Positions 1 to 5,720 of a stretch of DNA of 5,812 nt are shown in pieces. This DNA comes from Pseudomonadota bacterium (GTDB taxonomy: Bacteria > Pseudomonadota > Alphaproteobacteria > Rhizobiales > Beijerinckiaceae). The stretch covers positions 1 through 5,812 of the forward strand of contig JAEXUU010000860.1 in assembly GCA_023452965.1 (NCBI GenBank). Reading direction: 5' to 3'. The notes under the pieces are model-generated. The model saw nothing but the letters and a program-made list of their open reading frames with translations. It was not told where the DNA came from and ran no database searches. The first letter of the stretch is position 1; each line of letters starts with the position of its first letter. The position numbers and the translations under genes were made by a program.

Positions 1-1
1 C

Positions 2-1468
2 CGCTTCGGCATAACGGGCGAGTACTTCCGCCGCGAGGACCGGGTCAACCAGCTGACAGGCACCGGCGTTTCGCTGACCGGCAACATCCGCCCCTGGAAC
101 AACACGACGGGCGACGACGTCGAGCGCAAGCGCGTCTCGCTGACCTATGACTACAAGCAGCCCGGCGGCTTCTTCGACGAGGCCTCGGCGAATCTCTATT
201 GGCAGAACACGACGCGCAACGGCCTGACGCGAACCTATCGCTACACCAGCGTCGTCGGTCCCTTCGCCCGCGACAACGAGATCGACGAAGAGGCGTTCGG
301 CTTCAACGGCTACGTCATAAAGCGCTTCCAGACCGGCGCGCTGACCCATGGGGTCACGCTCGGAACCGAGCTGCGCATGACGACCATGGACCAGTACTCC
401 AAGGGTCTGGACAGTTGCCGGCTGCCCTATACCGGGCTCTACGCCGCCTGCGGAAACCTGCACAGCAACCAGGCCGACACGCCCAAGGTCGACGGGCGCA
501 TGGCCGGCTTCTACCTGCATGACGAGATCGGCATGCTCGACAACCGCCTGCGGGTGACGCCGGGCGTGCGCTTCGACTGGTATGAGGAGAAGCCGCAGTA
601 CACCGCCTCGTACTTCAGCGGCGGTTCGCGGCCGACGACGCTGCCGAACGACTCGACCGATTCCGCCTGGTCGCCCCGGGTTCGCGTCGAGTACGACATC
701 CTGAAGAATACGCCCTGGTTCAAGGACGTGACCGTCTTCGCGCAGTGGTCGAAGGGCTTCCGCGCCCCGACCGTCGGCGAGCTCTATGCCCGCTTCGGTG
801 CGGTCGGAACCTATCTGCGCACCGGCAACCCGGATCTGCGGCCCGAGACCAGCAACGGCATCGATGTCGGCCTCAAGTTCGGCGACAAGGCCTTCGGCGG
901 CTCGCTGACCTATTTCCACACCAACTATCGCAACTTCATCGACGTCGTGCAGACCGTTCCGGCCGGTGCCAGCGCACTCTATCCGTTCGGCGTCACCTCC
1001 TACCGGAACATCGCCCGCGCCGAGATCCAGGGCTTCGAGGCGAACGGGCAGTACGCCTTCGCGCCGAACTGGCTGGTGCGCGGCTCGTTCTCCTATATCC
1101 GCGGGGTCAACAAGGACGCCGACACCTTCCTGAATTCGATTCCGCCGGTGCAGGGCATCGTCGCCGTCGCCTACGGCACCGACGTCTGGGGGGCAGAGGT
1201 CTCGACCAAGCTCGCCGGCCCGCGCGACGACGTCGAGCGCGGCGCCAATGCCGGCTTCAAGGCCCCGGGCTATGCGGTGTTCAACGCCAGCGCCTGGTGG
1301 CGCCCGACCACGCTCTACGACATCGAGCTGCAGGTCGGTGTCTACAACATCTTCGACCGCCGGTATTTCGACGCGGTTTCGATCCCGACGGGTGCGCTGG
1401 TGCAGGCGCGTGACTACTACGCCGAGCCGGGCCGCACCGTGAAGGCGACGCTGAAGTACCAGTTCTGA
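2..1468 (+). CDS. TonB-dependent outer-membrane receptor, haemoglobin/haem-type family (5' end outside window)
   Basis: Outer-membrane beta-barrel that imports a metal chelate, probably haem or a related iron source, using TonB-ExbBD energy. The frame is open from base 2 to TGA at 1466-1468 (488 residues). The family is usually about 700-770 residues, so the signal peptide, TonB box and most of the plug are missing because of the window edge. Numbering by the visible part: a FRAP box at 253-256 and NPDL at 276-279 match the FRAP/NPNL pair of haem receptors; AEIQGFE (340-346) and NIFDRRY (449-455) are typical late barrel strands; the protein ends in an alternating strand with terminal Phe, as expected for BAM-assembled barrels. 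The only two cysteines (139 and 150) could form a disulfide in an extracellular loop. The histidine expected between FRAP and NPNL in classical haem receptors is absent, so substrate is uncertain. The TonB-receptor class is near certain; the haem subclass is moderately supported. Confidence 0.93.
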   Translation, partial: RFGITGEYFRREDRVNQLTGTGVSLTGNIRPWNNTTGDDVERKRVSLTYDYKQPGGFFDEASANLYWQNTTRNGLTRTYRYTSVVGPFARDNEIDEEAFGFNGYVIKRFQTGALTHGVTLGTELRMTTMDQYSKGLDSCRLPYTGLYAACGNLHSNQADTPKVDGRMAGFYLHDEIGMLDNRLRVTPGVRFDWYEEKPQYTASYFSGGSRPTTLPNDSTDSAWSPRVRVEYDILKNTPWFKDVTVFAQWSKGFRAPTVGELYARFGAVGTYLRTGNPDLRPETSNGIDVGLKFGDKAFGGSLTYFHTNYRNFIDVVQTVPAGASALYPFGVTSYRNIARAEIQGFEANGQYAFAPNWLVRGSFSYIRGVNKDADTFLNSIPPVQGIVAVAYGTDVWGAEVSTKLAGPRDDVERGANAGFKAPGYAVFNASAWWRPTTLYDIELQVGVYNIFDRRYFDAVSIPTGALVQARDYYAEPGRTVKATLKYQF

Positions 1469-1494
1469 GCGAAGGCGCCCCTTGAACAGACGGC

Positions 1495-1526
1495 GGCCGG
1501 CGTCCTGGACGCCGGCCTCTTTGCGT
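1495..1526 (+). terminator. Rho-independent terminator of the TonB receptor gene
   Basis: A perfect 10-bp GC-rich stem, GGCCGGCGTC / GACGCCGGCC (1495-1504 and 1508-1517), with a 3-base CTG loop is followed by the T-rich stretch TCTTTGCGTTT. It begins 26 bases after the receptor stop codon. The FMN reductase gene ends at 1540 on the other strand, so the same stem could also stop leftward transcription, although no T-run follows on that side. Confidence 0.8.
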
Positions 1527-1539
1527 TTGCGGACCTGTC

Positions 1540-2103
1540 CTAGCCGCGCAGCGGCTTCAGCGCTCCGGCCCATTTCGCGAGCTCGCCGAGCAGGGCGGCG
1601 GCACTCTGGCGATGCAGGTCGTTGGCGGCGAAGACCCCGTCCTTGATCGACTGGCCGACCATCGGGATCGTGACGGCCTCGACGATCGGCATCATCTTCA
1701 GCGCGGTGACGGTCTGCTTGGTCAGCTGCACGGCGCGCAGCCCGCCCGAGACGCCGCCATAGCTGACGAAGGCGCAGGGCTTGTAGGTCCATTCGGTGTA
1801 GACGTAGTTCAGCGCGTTCAAGAGCGCAGGCGTCGGCCCGAAATTGTATTCCGGCGTGACGAAGACATAGGCATCGGCCGCCTCGACGCTGGCGCTCCAG
1901 CGCCTGGTGTGCTCGTGGACGTAATCGCGCATGCGCGGATGCTTCGGCTCGTCATAGACCGGCAGCGCGAAGTCGGCGAGGTCGACGAGATGGGCGTCGA
2001 AGCCGGGATCGGCCTGCGCGACCCCGTGAAACCAGTTCGCGACCGCCGGGCCGACGCGGCCGGGGCGGGTGCTGGCGATGATGGTGTGAAGCTGAAGCGT
2101 CAT
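1540..2103 (-). CDS. NAD(P)H-dependent FMN reductase (flavodoxin-like fold)
   Basis: Predicted cytosolic flavoprotein that uses NAD(P)H to reduce bound FMN and then a quinone, azo compound, chromate or free flavin; the acceptor cannot be told from sequence. The 187 residues match the usual length of the FMN_red family (PF03358). Visible elements: the FMN-phosphate loop STRPGR (11-16) after the first beta strand, PEYN (84-87) followed by a helix typical of the family, and the glycine-rich loop SYGGVSGG (114-121) that contacts the isoalloxazine. I chose the ATG at 2103 because a good Shine-Dalgarno (AGGAG) lies 6 bases upstream and the family begins just before the first strand. An in-frame ATG at 2244 would add 47 basic, low-complexity residues and is unlikely. 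The gene lies 171 bp downstream of marR on the same strand, so co-transcription is possible. Its end converges on the TonB receptor. Confidence 0.92.
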   Translation of the reverse strand: MTLQLHTIIASTRPGRVGPAVANWFHGVAQADPGFDAHLVDLADFALPVYDEPKHPRMRDYVHEHTRRWSASVEAADAYVFVTPEYNFGPTPALLNALNYVYTEWTYKPCAFVSYGGVSGGLRAVQLTKQTVTALKMMPIVEAVTIPMVGQSIKDGVFAANDLHRQSAAALLGELAKWAGALKPLRG

Positions 2104-2205
2104 GCATTTCTCCTGGGCAACGGCTTGCGCGAGAGGGCGGAGCCGGCAACCTGTCGCAGCGGACGGTGGCTGGCCGCCGGCGGTAGGAACCTTGCGGGCG
2201 CGCAC

Positions 2206-2264
2206 CGGGATGCGATTTTGATTGCGCTTTTTTGGATCGCGCAAGCCCGGCGGCCAGCATCCCG
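2206..2264. repeat. Nested inverted repeats between marR and the FMN reductase gene
   Basis: An outer pair, CGGGATGC (2206-2213) and GCATCCCG (2257-2264), encloses an inner pair, TTGCGC (2222-2227) and GCGCAA (2239-2244), whose 11-base loop holds a run of six T. Leftward RNA from marR could fold this into a two-tier hairpin starting 11 bases after the marR stop. No U-tract follows in that direction, so it is not a standard terminator. It may be an mRNA-stabilising or processing structure, or a regulatory site for the reductase gene. Confidence 0.45.
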
Positions 2265-2274
2265 AGATGGGGGG

Positions 2275-2709
2275 CTAGCGGGCCAGCGAGCTGTCCCAGA
2301 CGTGAAGCAGCAGGGTCTTGAGCTGCCCGAAACGATCGGAGCCGAGCTCGGCGCTCCATTCGCGCTCGATGTCGCGTAGGACTTCGATCATTTTCGAGAA
2401 CGCGGCGTGTCCGCGCTCGGTCAAGCGGATCACGCGAGCACCGCTCTCGCCCGGCATATCGGACCGGGCGATGTAGCCGAAGGCCTCAAGGCTCCGGAGC
2501 AACTGGTTTATCGCCTGCTTGCTCATGCCCGCGCGCTCGGCGAGCGTGCCTGGGCGAACTCCGTCGGGGCCGGGAAACTGCAGCACTGCCATATGCGGCA
2601 GTCGCAGTTCATCAAAGCCGCTGGCATTGAGTTCCTTGATCAGCCGGCGCTGGATCGCCTGGGCCGGAACGCGCAGCAGGGCGCCGATCAACATGTCCTC
2701 GGTCTTCAT
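2275..2709 (-). CDS. MarR-family transcriptional regulator
   Basis: Dimeric winged-helix DNA-binding protein, predicted to repress its own gene and the divergent cupin gene. The 144 residues are the normal MarR length. Reading order: N-terminal dimerisation helices (about 1-30), the winged helix-turn-helix with TLAERAGMSKQAINQLLRSL (55-74) as the recognition core, the wing around SDMPGESGARVIRLTERG (83-100), and a C-terminal dimerisation helix (about 104-142). There is no cysteine anywhere, which argues against an OhrR-type thiol switch and for release by a small ligand. The ATG at 2709 has a modest ribosome site (AAGG, 7 bases upstream). Two matching inverted repeats in the 90-bp divergent region with the cupin gene are the obvious operators. 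The FMN reductase gene follows 171 bp downstream on the same strand. Family assignment is secure; the ligand is unknown. Confidence 0.92.
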   Translation of the reverse strand: MKTEDMLIGALLRVPAQAIQRRLIKELNASGFDELRLPHMAVLQFPGPDGVRPGTLAERAGMSKQAINQLLRSLEAFGYIARSDMPGESGARVIRLTERGHAAFSKMIEVLRDIEREWSAELGSDRFGQLKTLLLHVWDSSLAR

Positions 2710-2733
2710 CGGCAGGCCTTTGGCGACAGGATG

Positions 2734-2762
2734 TTGACTTTCGGTAAATGAAGTTTACCAAT
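2734..2762 (+). promoter_or_regulatory. Candidate promoter of the cupin gene
   Basis: TTGACT (2734-2739) is a good -35 element. A 17-base spacer leads to ACCAAT (2757-2762), a weak -10. The spacer contains the left operator repeat, so bound repressor would block polymerase. A start near 2769 would leave a leader of about 30 bases before the ATG at 2800, including GGAG at 2788-2791. Inferred from sequence only. Confidence 0.4.
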
Positions 2763-2765
2763 CAA
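2737..2765 (-). promoter_or_regulatory. Candidate promoter of marR
   Basis: On the minus strand TTGATT (2765-2760) and GAAAGT (2742-2737) are spaced by exactly 17 bases. That spacer is exactly the left 17-bp operator repeat. A start near 2730 would give a leader of about 20 bases. This overlaps face to face with the cupin promoter candidate, so one bound dimer could shut both. The -10 is a weak match. Confidence 0.38.
2743..2759. promoter_or_regulatory. MarR operator box 1 (inverted repeat)
   Basis: GGTAAATGAAGTTTACC: 6-bp arms GGTAAA and TTTACC around 5 bases. It is the same size and nearly the same sequence as box 2, centred 25 bp to the right. A dyad of this length between a MarR gene and its divergent neighbour is the usual operator arrangement for the family. 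Binding has not been shown; the assignment is inference from position and symmetry. Confidence 0.72.
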
Positions 2766-2767
2766 AG

Positions 2768-2784
2768 GGTAAATCTAGTTTACG
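2768..2784. promoter_or_regulatory. MarR operator box 2 (inverted repeat)
   Basis: GGTAAATCTAGTTTACG: 5-bp arms GTAAA (2769-2773) and TTTAC (2779-2783) around TCTAG. It matches box 1 at 14 of 17 positions, including the same asymmetric half-sites (GTAAAT on the left, AGTTTAC on the right). It lies around the inferred cupin transcription start and just ahead of its ribosome-binding site. Confidence 0.7.
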
Positions 2785-2799
2785 GATGGAGCTTGCACA

Positions 2800-3276
2800 A
2801 TGCCACAGCGTGCCATCGACACTCGCGTCAATCCTTCCGACGAAATCATCGCCACCAAGGGGCTCACGGTTCGCTTCCTGCTAACCGGGGACGACTCGAA
2901 AGGCAGCATCGCGGCCTTCGAGCTCATGGTCCCGGCTGCGCAGCGACTGCCAGCGCCGGCGCACAGCCACGACCATTATGAGGAGACCATCTACGGCATC
3001 GACGGGGTGTTGACCTGGACCGTCGACGGAAAGCAGATCGATGTCGGGCCGGGGCAGGCGCTGTGCATTCCGCGAGGCGCCGTTCATCGCTTCGACAACA
3101 ATGGTGGCGAGGACGCGAAAATGCTCTGCGTCATCACGCCGGCTGCCATAGGCCCTGCGTATTTCCGCGAAGTTTTCGGGGCGGTCGACGCCGCGGCGGG
3201 GGGCCCACCGGACCGAGCCAGGCTGGCGGAGATCATGCGCCGCCATGGTCTGACGCCGGCAGCACCTCCGACATAG
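2800..3276 (+). CDS. Single-domain cupin protein
   Basis: Small cytosolic beta-barrel protein, probably a metal-binding enzyme such as a dioxygenase or isomerase; the substrate is unknown. Both cupin motifs are intact. Motif 1 has H55, H57, E62 and G69 (HxH-x4-E-x6-G), and motif 2 is G85-x5-P91-x-G93-x2-H96-x3-N100, an exact fit to the consensus. H55, H57, E62 and H96 should bind one divalent metal, usually Fe, Mn or Ni. Residues 117-158 form a C-terminal tail beyond the barrel with the pattern YFREVFG, also seen in quercetinase-like small cupins. The start at 2800 is supported by GGAG 8 bases upstream. It is transcribed away from marR, with two operator repeats in between, so it is the likely regulated target. 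Convergent with the methyltransferase gene to the right. Confidence 0.9.
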   Translation: MPQRAIDTRVNPSDEIIATKGLTVRFLLTGDDSKGSIAAFELMVPAAQRLPAPAHSHDHYEETIYGIDGVLTWTVDGKQIDVGPGQALCIPRGAVHRFDNNGGEDAKMLCVITPAAIGPAYFREVFGAVDAAAGGPPDRARLAEIMRRHGLTPAAPPT

Positions 3277-3282
3277 TCTGCC

Positions 3283-3320
3283 GCACTGGCAAGAAGGGCT
3301 CGGCTTCAGGTCTCCAGTGC
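3283..3320 (+). repeat. Inverted repeat after the cupin gene, possible 3' hairpin
   Basis: GCACTGG (3283-3289) and CCAGTGC (3314-3320) can pair, with a small inner GAAG/CTTC stem in the loop. It begins 7 bases after the cupin stop codon. No T-run follows, so it may be a 3'-end protecting or weak termination structure rather than a classical terminator. Confidence 0.4.
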
Positions 3321-3336
3321 CCGGCTGGACCTCCAT

Positions 3337-3387
3337 GGCAATGGCCAGTCGCAGCCTTATGCCTTGTCCGGACGAGCCGCCATTGCC
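3337..3387 (-). repeat. Inverted repeat after the trmJ-like gene, possible 3' hairpin
   Basis: Perfect 9-bp arms GGCAATGGC (3337-3345) and GCCATTGCC (3379-3387) are separated by 33 bases that include the palindrome GTCCGGAC. In leftward RNA the hairpin starts 8 bases after the methyltransferase stop codon. With the repeat at 3283-3320, each convergent gene has its own stem-loop in the 119-bp gap. No U-tract follows. Confidence 0.4.
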
Positions 3388-3395
3388 GGGAGCCT

Positions 3396-4199
3396 TTACG
3401 CCGCCGGCTCTTCCGGCCGCCGGCGGCGCGGGCCCTCGGTGAGAGACTTGAAGACGCCGCGCAGCGTGCGGGCCTCCTGCTCGGTCATTGCCAGACGGTG
3501 CAGGATGTCGCGCAGATTGGCGCTCATGATCGCCTTCTTGCCGGGCGGGAAGAAGCCGCATTGGTCGAGCTCGGCTTCGACATAGTCGAACATCGAGAGC
3601 ACGGTCGCGCGCGTCGCCGGCGGGGAGGGGTTGTTCTCGCGGAAGACCGGCTCGCCGCCTGATGTCTTGAGCCATTCATAGCCGCAGAGCAGCACCGCCT
3701 GGGCAAGGTTGAGCGAGGCGAAGGCCGGGTTGACCGGGAAGGTCAGGATCGCGTCGGCGAAGCTGATCTCCTCATTGGTCAGGCCGATGCGCTCGCGCCC
3801 GAACAGGATGCCGACGCGCTCGCCGCCGCCGATCCGCTCGCCAAGGCCGGGCATCGCCTCGGCCGGGGTGAAGACCCGCTTCATCTGGCCGCGCTCGCGC
3901 GCCGTCGTCGCCAGCACATGGTTGAGATCGGCGATGGCCGAGGCGGCGTCCGGATAGAGCCTGGCATTGTCGAGGATATGGGTCGCGCCCGAGGCGGCCG
4001 AGGTCGCGCCCTTCTTCAGCCCGCCGCCAGTCGGCCAGCCGTCGCGCGGCGCGACGAGGCGCATCTCGGAGAGGCCGAAATTCGCCATGGCGCGGGCGCA
4101 CATGCCGATATTCTCGGCGAGCTGCGGCTCGACCAGGATGACGATGGGAGCCTGTCCCGTGACGGGGGGGCGGGTGCGGTCGGTACCGGAGCCGGTCAT
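3396..4199 (-). CDS. trmJ: SpoU/TrmH-class RNA 2'-O-methyltransferase, TrmJ type
   Basis: Uses S-adenosylmethionine to methylate a ribose 2'-OH; TrmJ acts on position 32 (Cm/Um) of the tRNA anticodon loop. The 267 residues fit the TrmJ family. All three SPOUT motifs are present: motif 1 PQLAENIGMCARAMANFG (25-42) with N30 and R36; motif 2 LFGRERIGL (132-140) with E136; motif 3 NPAFASLNLAQA (157-168), which forms the knotted SAM-binding site. A helical C-terminal extension (about 185-255) is typical of TrmJ rather than TrmL or TrmH and serves in tRNA binding. The Arg/Pro/Glu-rich tail (257-267) is probably disordered. The ATG at 4199 has AGGA 10 bases upstream, a slightly long spacing. The upstream gene on the same strand ends 132 bp away, with a hairpin between them, so it probably has its own promoter. 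The TrmJ target is inferred by family; related enzymes act on other RNAs. Confidence 0.9.
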   Translation of the reverse strand: MTGSGTDRTRPPVTGQAPIVILVEPQLAENIGMCARAMANFGLSEMRLVAPRDGWPTGGGLKKGATSAASGATHILDNARLYPDAASAIADLNHVLATTARERGQMKRVFTPAEAMPGLGERIGGGERVGILFGRERIGLTNEEISFADAILTFPVNPAFASLNLAQAVLLCGYEWLKTSGGEPVFRENNPSPPATRATVLSMFDYVEAELDQCGFFPPGKKAIMSANLRDILHRLAMTEQEARTLRGVFKSLTEGPRRRRPEEPAA

Positions 4200-4226
4200 G
4201 CGCGGAGTTTCCTGAAGCGGGCGCAG

Positions 4227-4255
4227 CTTTGCGCCTGCCGCCCGCGCGCCGTCAA
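4227..4255 (-). promoter_or_regulatory. Weak promoter candidate for trmJ
   Basis: On the minus strand TTGACG (4255-4250) resembles a -35 and is followed after 17 bases by GCAAAG (4232-4227), a poor -10. The hairpin GCGCA/TGCGC (4221-4225 and 4230-4234) overlaps the -10. The position, about 30 bases ahead of the ATG, is right, but the match is weak. Confidence 0.25.
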
Positions 4256-4271
4256 CCGGTCAGGAGGCATC

Positions 4272-4300
4272 GGGGCGCCGGAAAATGCCGGCGTTTCCCC
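4272..4300 (-). terminator. Hairpin after the dipeptidase gene, possible terminator
   Basis: CGCCGG (4276-4281) and CCGGCG (4288-4293) pair around AAAATG. The flanking GGGG (4272-4275) and CCCC (4297-4300) can extend the stem across a 3-base bulge. In leftward RNA it lies about 30 bases beyond the dipeptidase stop and 70 bases before the methyltransferase start. The U-tract is missing, so termination is plausible but unproven. Confidence 0.4.
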
Positions 4301-4331
4301 TGTTTTCTGCGCGCGGTCGATACCAGGCGAC

Positions 4332-5471
4332 TCAGCCGGCGGCCTGCTCCACCGCCCGCATCACCCGCAGCATGTTGCCGGAGGCAAGCTTGGCGAGGTT
4401 CGCTTCCGACCAGCCGCGGCGCAGCAGTTCGGCGATGACATTCGGGAAGGTCGAGACATCCTCGAGCCCTTCGGGCACGGCGCCGCCGAAGAAGTCCGAG
4501 CCGATGCCGACATGGTCATGGCCGATGCGCTGCGCGAGATAGTCGAGATGGTCGCAATACTCGGCGAGCGTCGCCTTGGGGCGCGGGCCGGACTTCCTGA
4601 CGATCTCGGCTTCGGCCGCCTTGTAGTCGAGCCCGTCCGGCGTCTTGCCGTACTGGTCCTTGGCCGGCCGGTGCCAGTCGCGCGAGGCCTGGCTGATGAA
4701 GTCGGGCACGAAGGTCGCCATCACCACGCCGCCATTGCCGGCGACGCGGTCGAGCACGTCGTCGGGCACGTTGCGCGGGTGGTCGCAGAGCGAGAAGGCG
4801 TTGGAGTGCGACCAGACCACCGGCGCGGTGGTGACTTCGAGCACGTCATGCATCGCCTTGGGCGCGACATGGGCGAGGTCGACGACCATGCCGAGCCGGT
4901 TCATCCGGCCGATCACCGCCTTGCCGAAGCTGGAGAGGCCGTTGTGGCGCGGCGCGTCGGTCGCCGAATCGCACCAGTCATGGGTGCCGTTGTGGCAGAG
5001 CGTCATCAGGCGCACGCCGAGCCCGTAATAGGCGTCGAGCGCGTCGAGCTCGCCGTCGACGGCCGAGCCGTTCTCGATCGTCATGAACAGGGCGATCTTG
5101 CCCTCGGCCTTGGCTGCGGCGACGTCGTCGGCTGCGAGGCCCGGACGGAAGACGTCGGCATGGCGGGCGGTGACCTCGCGCATCAGCGCGATCTGCGCCA
5201 GGGCGAAGCCGGCCGGGTTCTTCTGGTTCGGCGGGACATAGGCCGCGAAGAACTGGCCGGCGAGTCGACCGGCGCGCATCCGGGGAATGTCGGTGTCGGT
5301 TTCGGCATGGACCCGCCCGAGATCATAGGCGGCGACATCGCCCTTGGCCGCGGCGTCAAGCCGCAGGACGTAGGGCATGTCGTTATGCCCGTCGATCAGG
5401 GCGACATGCTCCAGGAGCGTGAGCGCCTGCGCCTGCGCGGCGTCGGCGATGGGAGGCGAGGCGAGGGCCAT
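4332..5471 (-). CDS. Membrane (renal-type) dipeptidase, peptidase family M19
   Basis: Zinc-dependent dipeptidase with an amidohydrolase-like TIM barrel (PF01244) that cleaves dipeptides, in some members those with a C-terminal D-residue. The 379 residues fit a full-length bacterial member. The binuclear zinc site is complete: H29 and D31 in DGHNDMP, bridging E133 in TIENG, H201 in VVDLAH, H222 in SHSNA, and the catalytic-site D326 in GIGSDFFGG. R233 in HPRN matches the substrate-carboxylate arginine of the human enzyme. There is no signal peptide or lipobox at the N-terminus, so it is probably cytosolic despite the family name. The ATG at 5471 has GAAGG 6 bases upstream. It is the first leftward gene after a 341-bp gene-free region, with trmJ 132 bp downstream on the same strand. 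The physiological dipeptide is unknown. Confidence 0.95.
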   Translation of the reverse strand: MALASPPIADAAQAQALTLLEHVALIDGHNDMPYVLRLDAAAKGDVAAYDLGRVHAETDTDIPRMRAGRLAGQFFAAYVPPNQKNPAGFALAQIALMREVTARHADVFRPGLAADDVAAAKAEGKIALFMTIENGSAVDGELDALDAYYGLGVRLMTLCHNGTHDWCDSATDAPRHNGLSSFGKAVIGRMNRLGMVVDLAHVAPKAMHDVLEVTTAPVVWSHSNAFSLCDHPRNVPDDVLDRVAGNGGVVMATFVPDFISQASRDWHRPAKDQYGKTPDGLDYKAAEAEIVRKSGPRPKATLAEYCDHLDYLAQRIGHDHVGIGSDFFGGAVPEGLEDVSTFPNVIAELLRRGWSEANLAKLASGNMLRVMRAVEQAAG

Positions 5472-5584
5472 GGCTTACCTTCGAAGGCAGGAATCGCGAT
5501 GGCCGATGGTGGCAGGAGCGGACCTGGGGCGCGAGTGCGAAAACCGTCTGGCAGCCATCGATTTCGGGGGCTTTTCGCGCGCTA

Positions 5585-5602
5585 TGCGTTTCCCTGCGTT
5601 TC
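5585..5602. repeat. Tandem 8-bp direct repeat with 10-bp period
   Basis: TGCGTTTC occurs at 5585-5592 and again at 5595-5602. A spacing of one helical turn places both copies on the same face of DNA, as in sites of OmpR/PhoB-type regulators. It lies about 115-130 bases upstream of the dipeptidase start. Could be chance. Confidence 0.4.
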
Positions 5603-5641
5603 GTATGCCCCAACCATGGTCGTATTTTGCCTCTCGTGGCG

Positions 5642-5656
5642 CGCAATTATCTTGCG
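5642..5656 (-). promoter_or_regulatory. Inverted repeat overlapping a possible -10 of the dipeptidase gene
   Basis: CGCAA (5642-5646) and TTGCG (5652-5656) flank TTATC. On the minus strand the repeat contains GATAAT (5651-5646), a five-of-six match to the -10 consensus. No convincing -35 is found 16-18 bases upstream, as with activator-dependent promoters. The leader would be about 170 bases, which is long. Confidence 0.35.
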
Positions 5657-5691
5657 AGAGAGGCTGGCGGGGCCGCAAATTCGTCCGGTAA

Positions 5692-5703
5692 TTGCATATG
5701 CAA
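5692..5703. promoter_or_regulatory. 12-bp perfect palindrome, possible operator
   Basis: TTGCATATGCAA is a perfect 12-bp palindrome centred between 5697 and 5698 in an AT-rich patch. It is about 40 bp to the right of the possible dipeptidase -10 and 18 bp to the left of the rightward -35 candidate, which suits a regulator of a divergent pair. The regulator is unknown. Confidence 0.4.
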
Positions 5704-5720
5704 AGGGGCGCAGATTGCTT

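Noticed and set aside
199..522. A 107-codon open frame inside the TonB receptor
   Set aside because: It is a shifted-frame shadow; the receptor frame is continuous here and the product is Arg-rich without features.
2104..2244. N-terminal extension of the FMN reductase to an ATG at 2244
   Set aside because: The added 47 residues are basic and unlike the family, while the ATG at 2103 has a well-placed AGGAG and starts just before the first beta strand.
1612..2379. A 255-codon open frame on the plus strand
   Set aside because: It runs antisense through the FMN reductase, the gap and part of marR, has no family resemblance, and both opposing genes are convincing.
3403..3425. GCCGG-CTCTT-CCGGC hairpin near the end of trmJ
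   Set aside because: It lies within the Pro/Glu/Arg-coding tail of the gene and is likely a by-product of GC-rich codons.
2881..3675. A 264-codon open frame on the minus strand
   Set aside because: It is antisense to the cupin and overlaps the 3' half of trmJ in another frame; composition is Arg-rich and without domain features.
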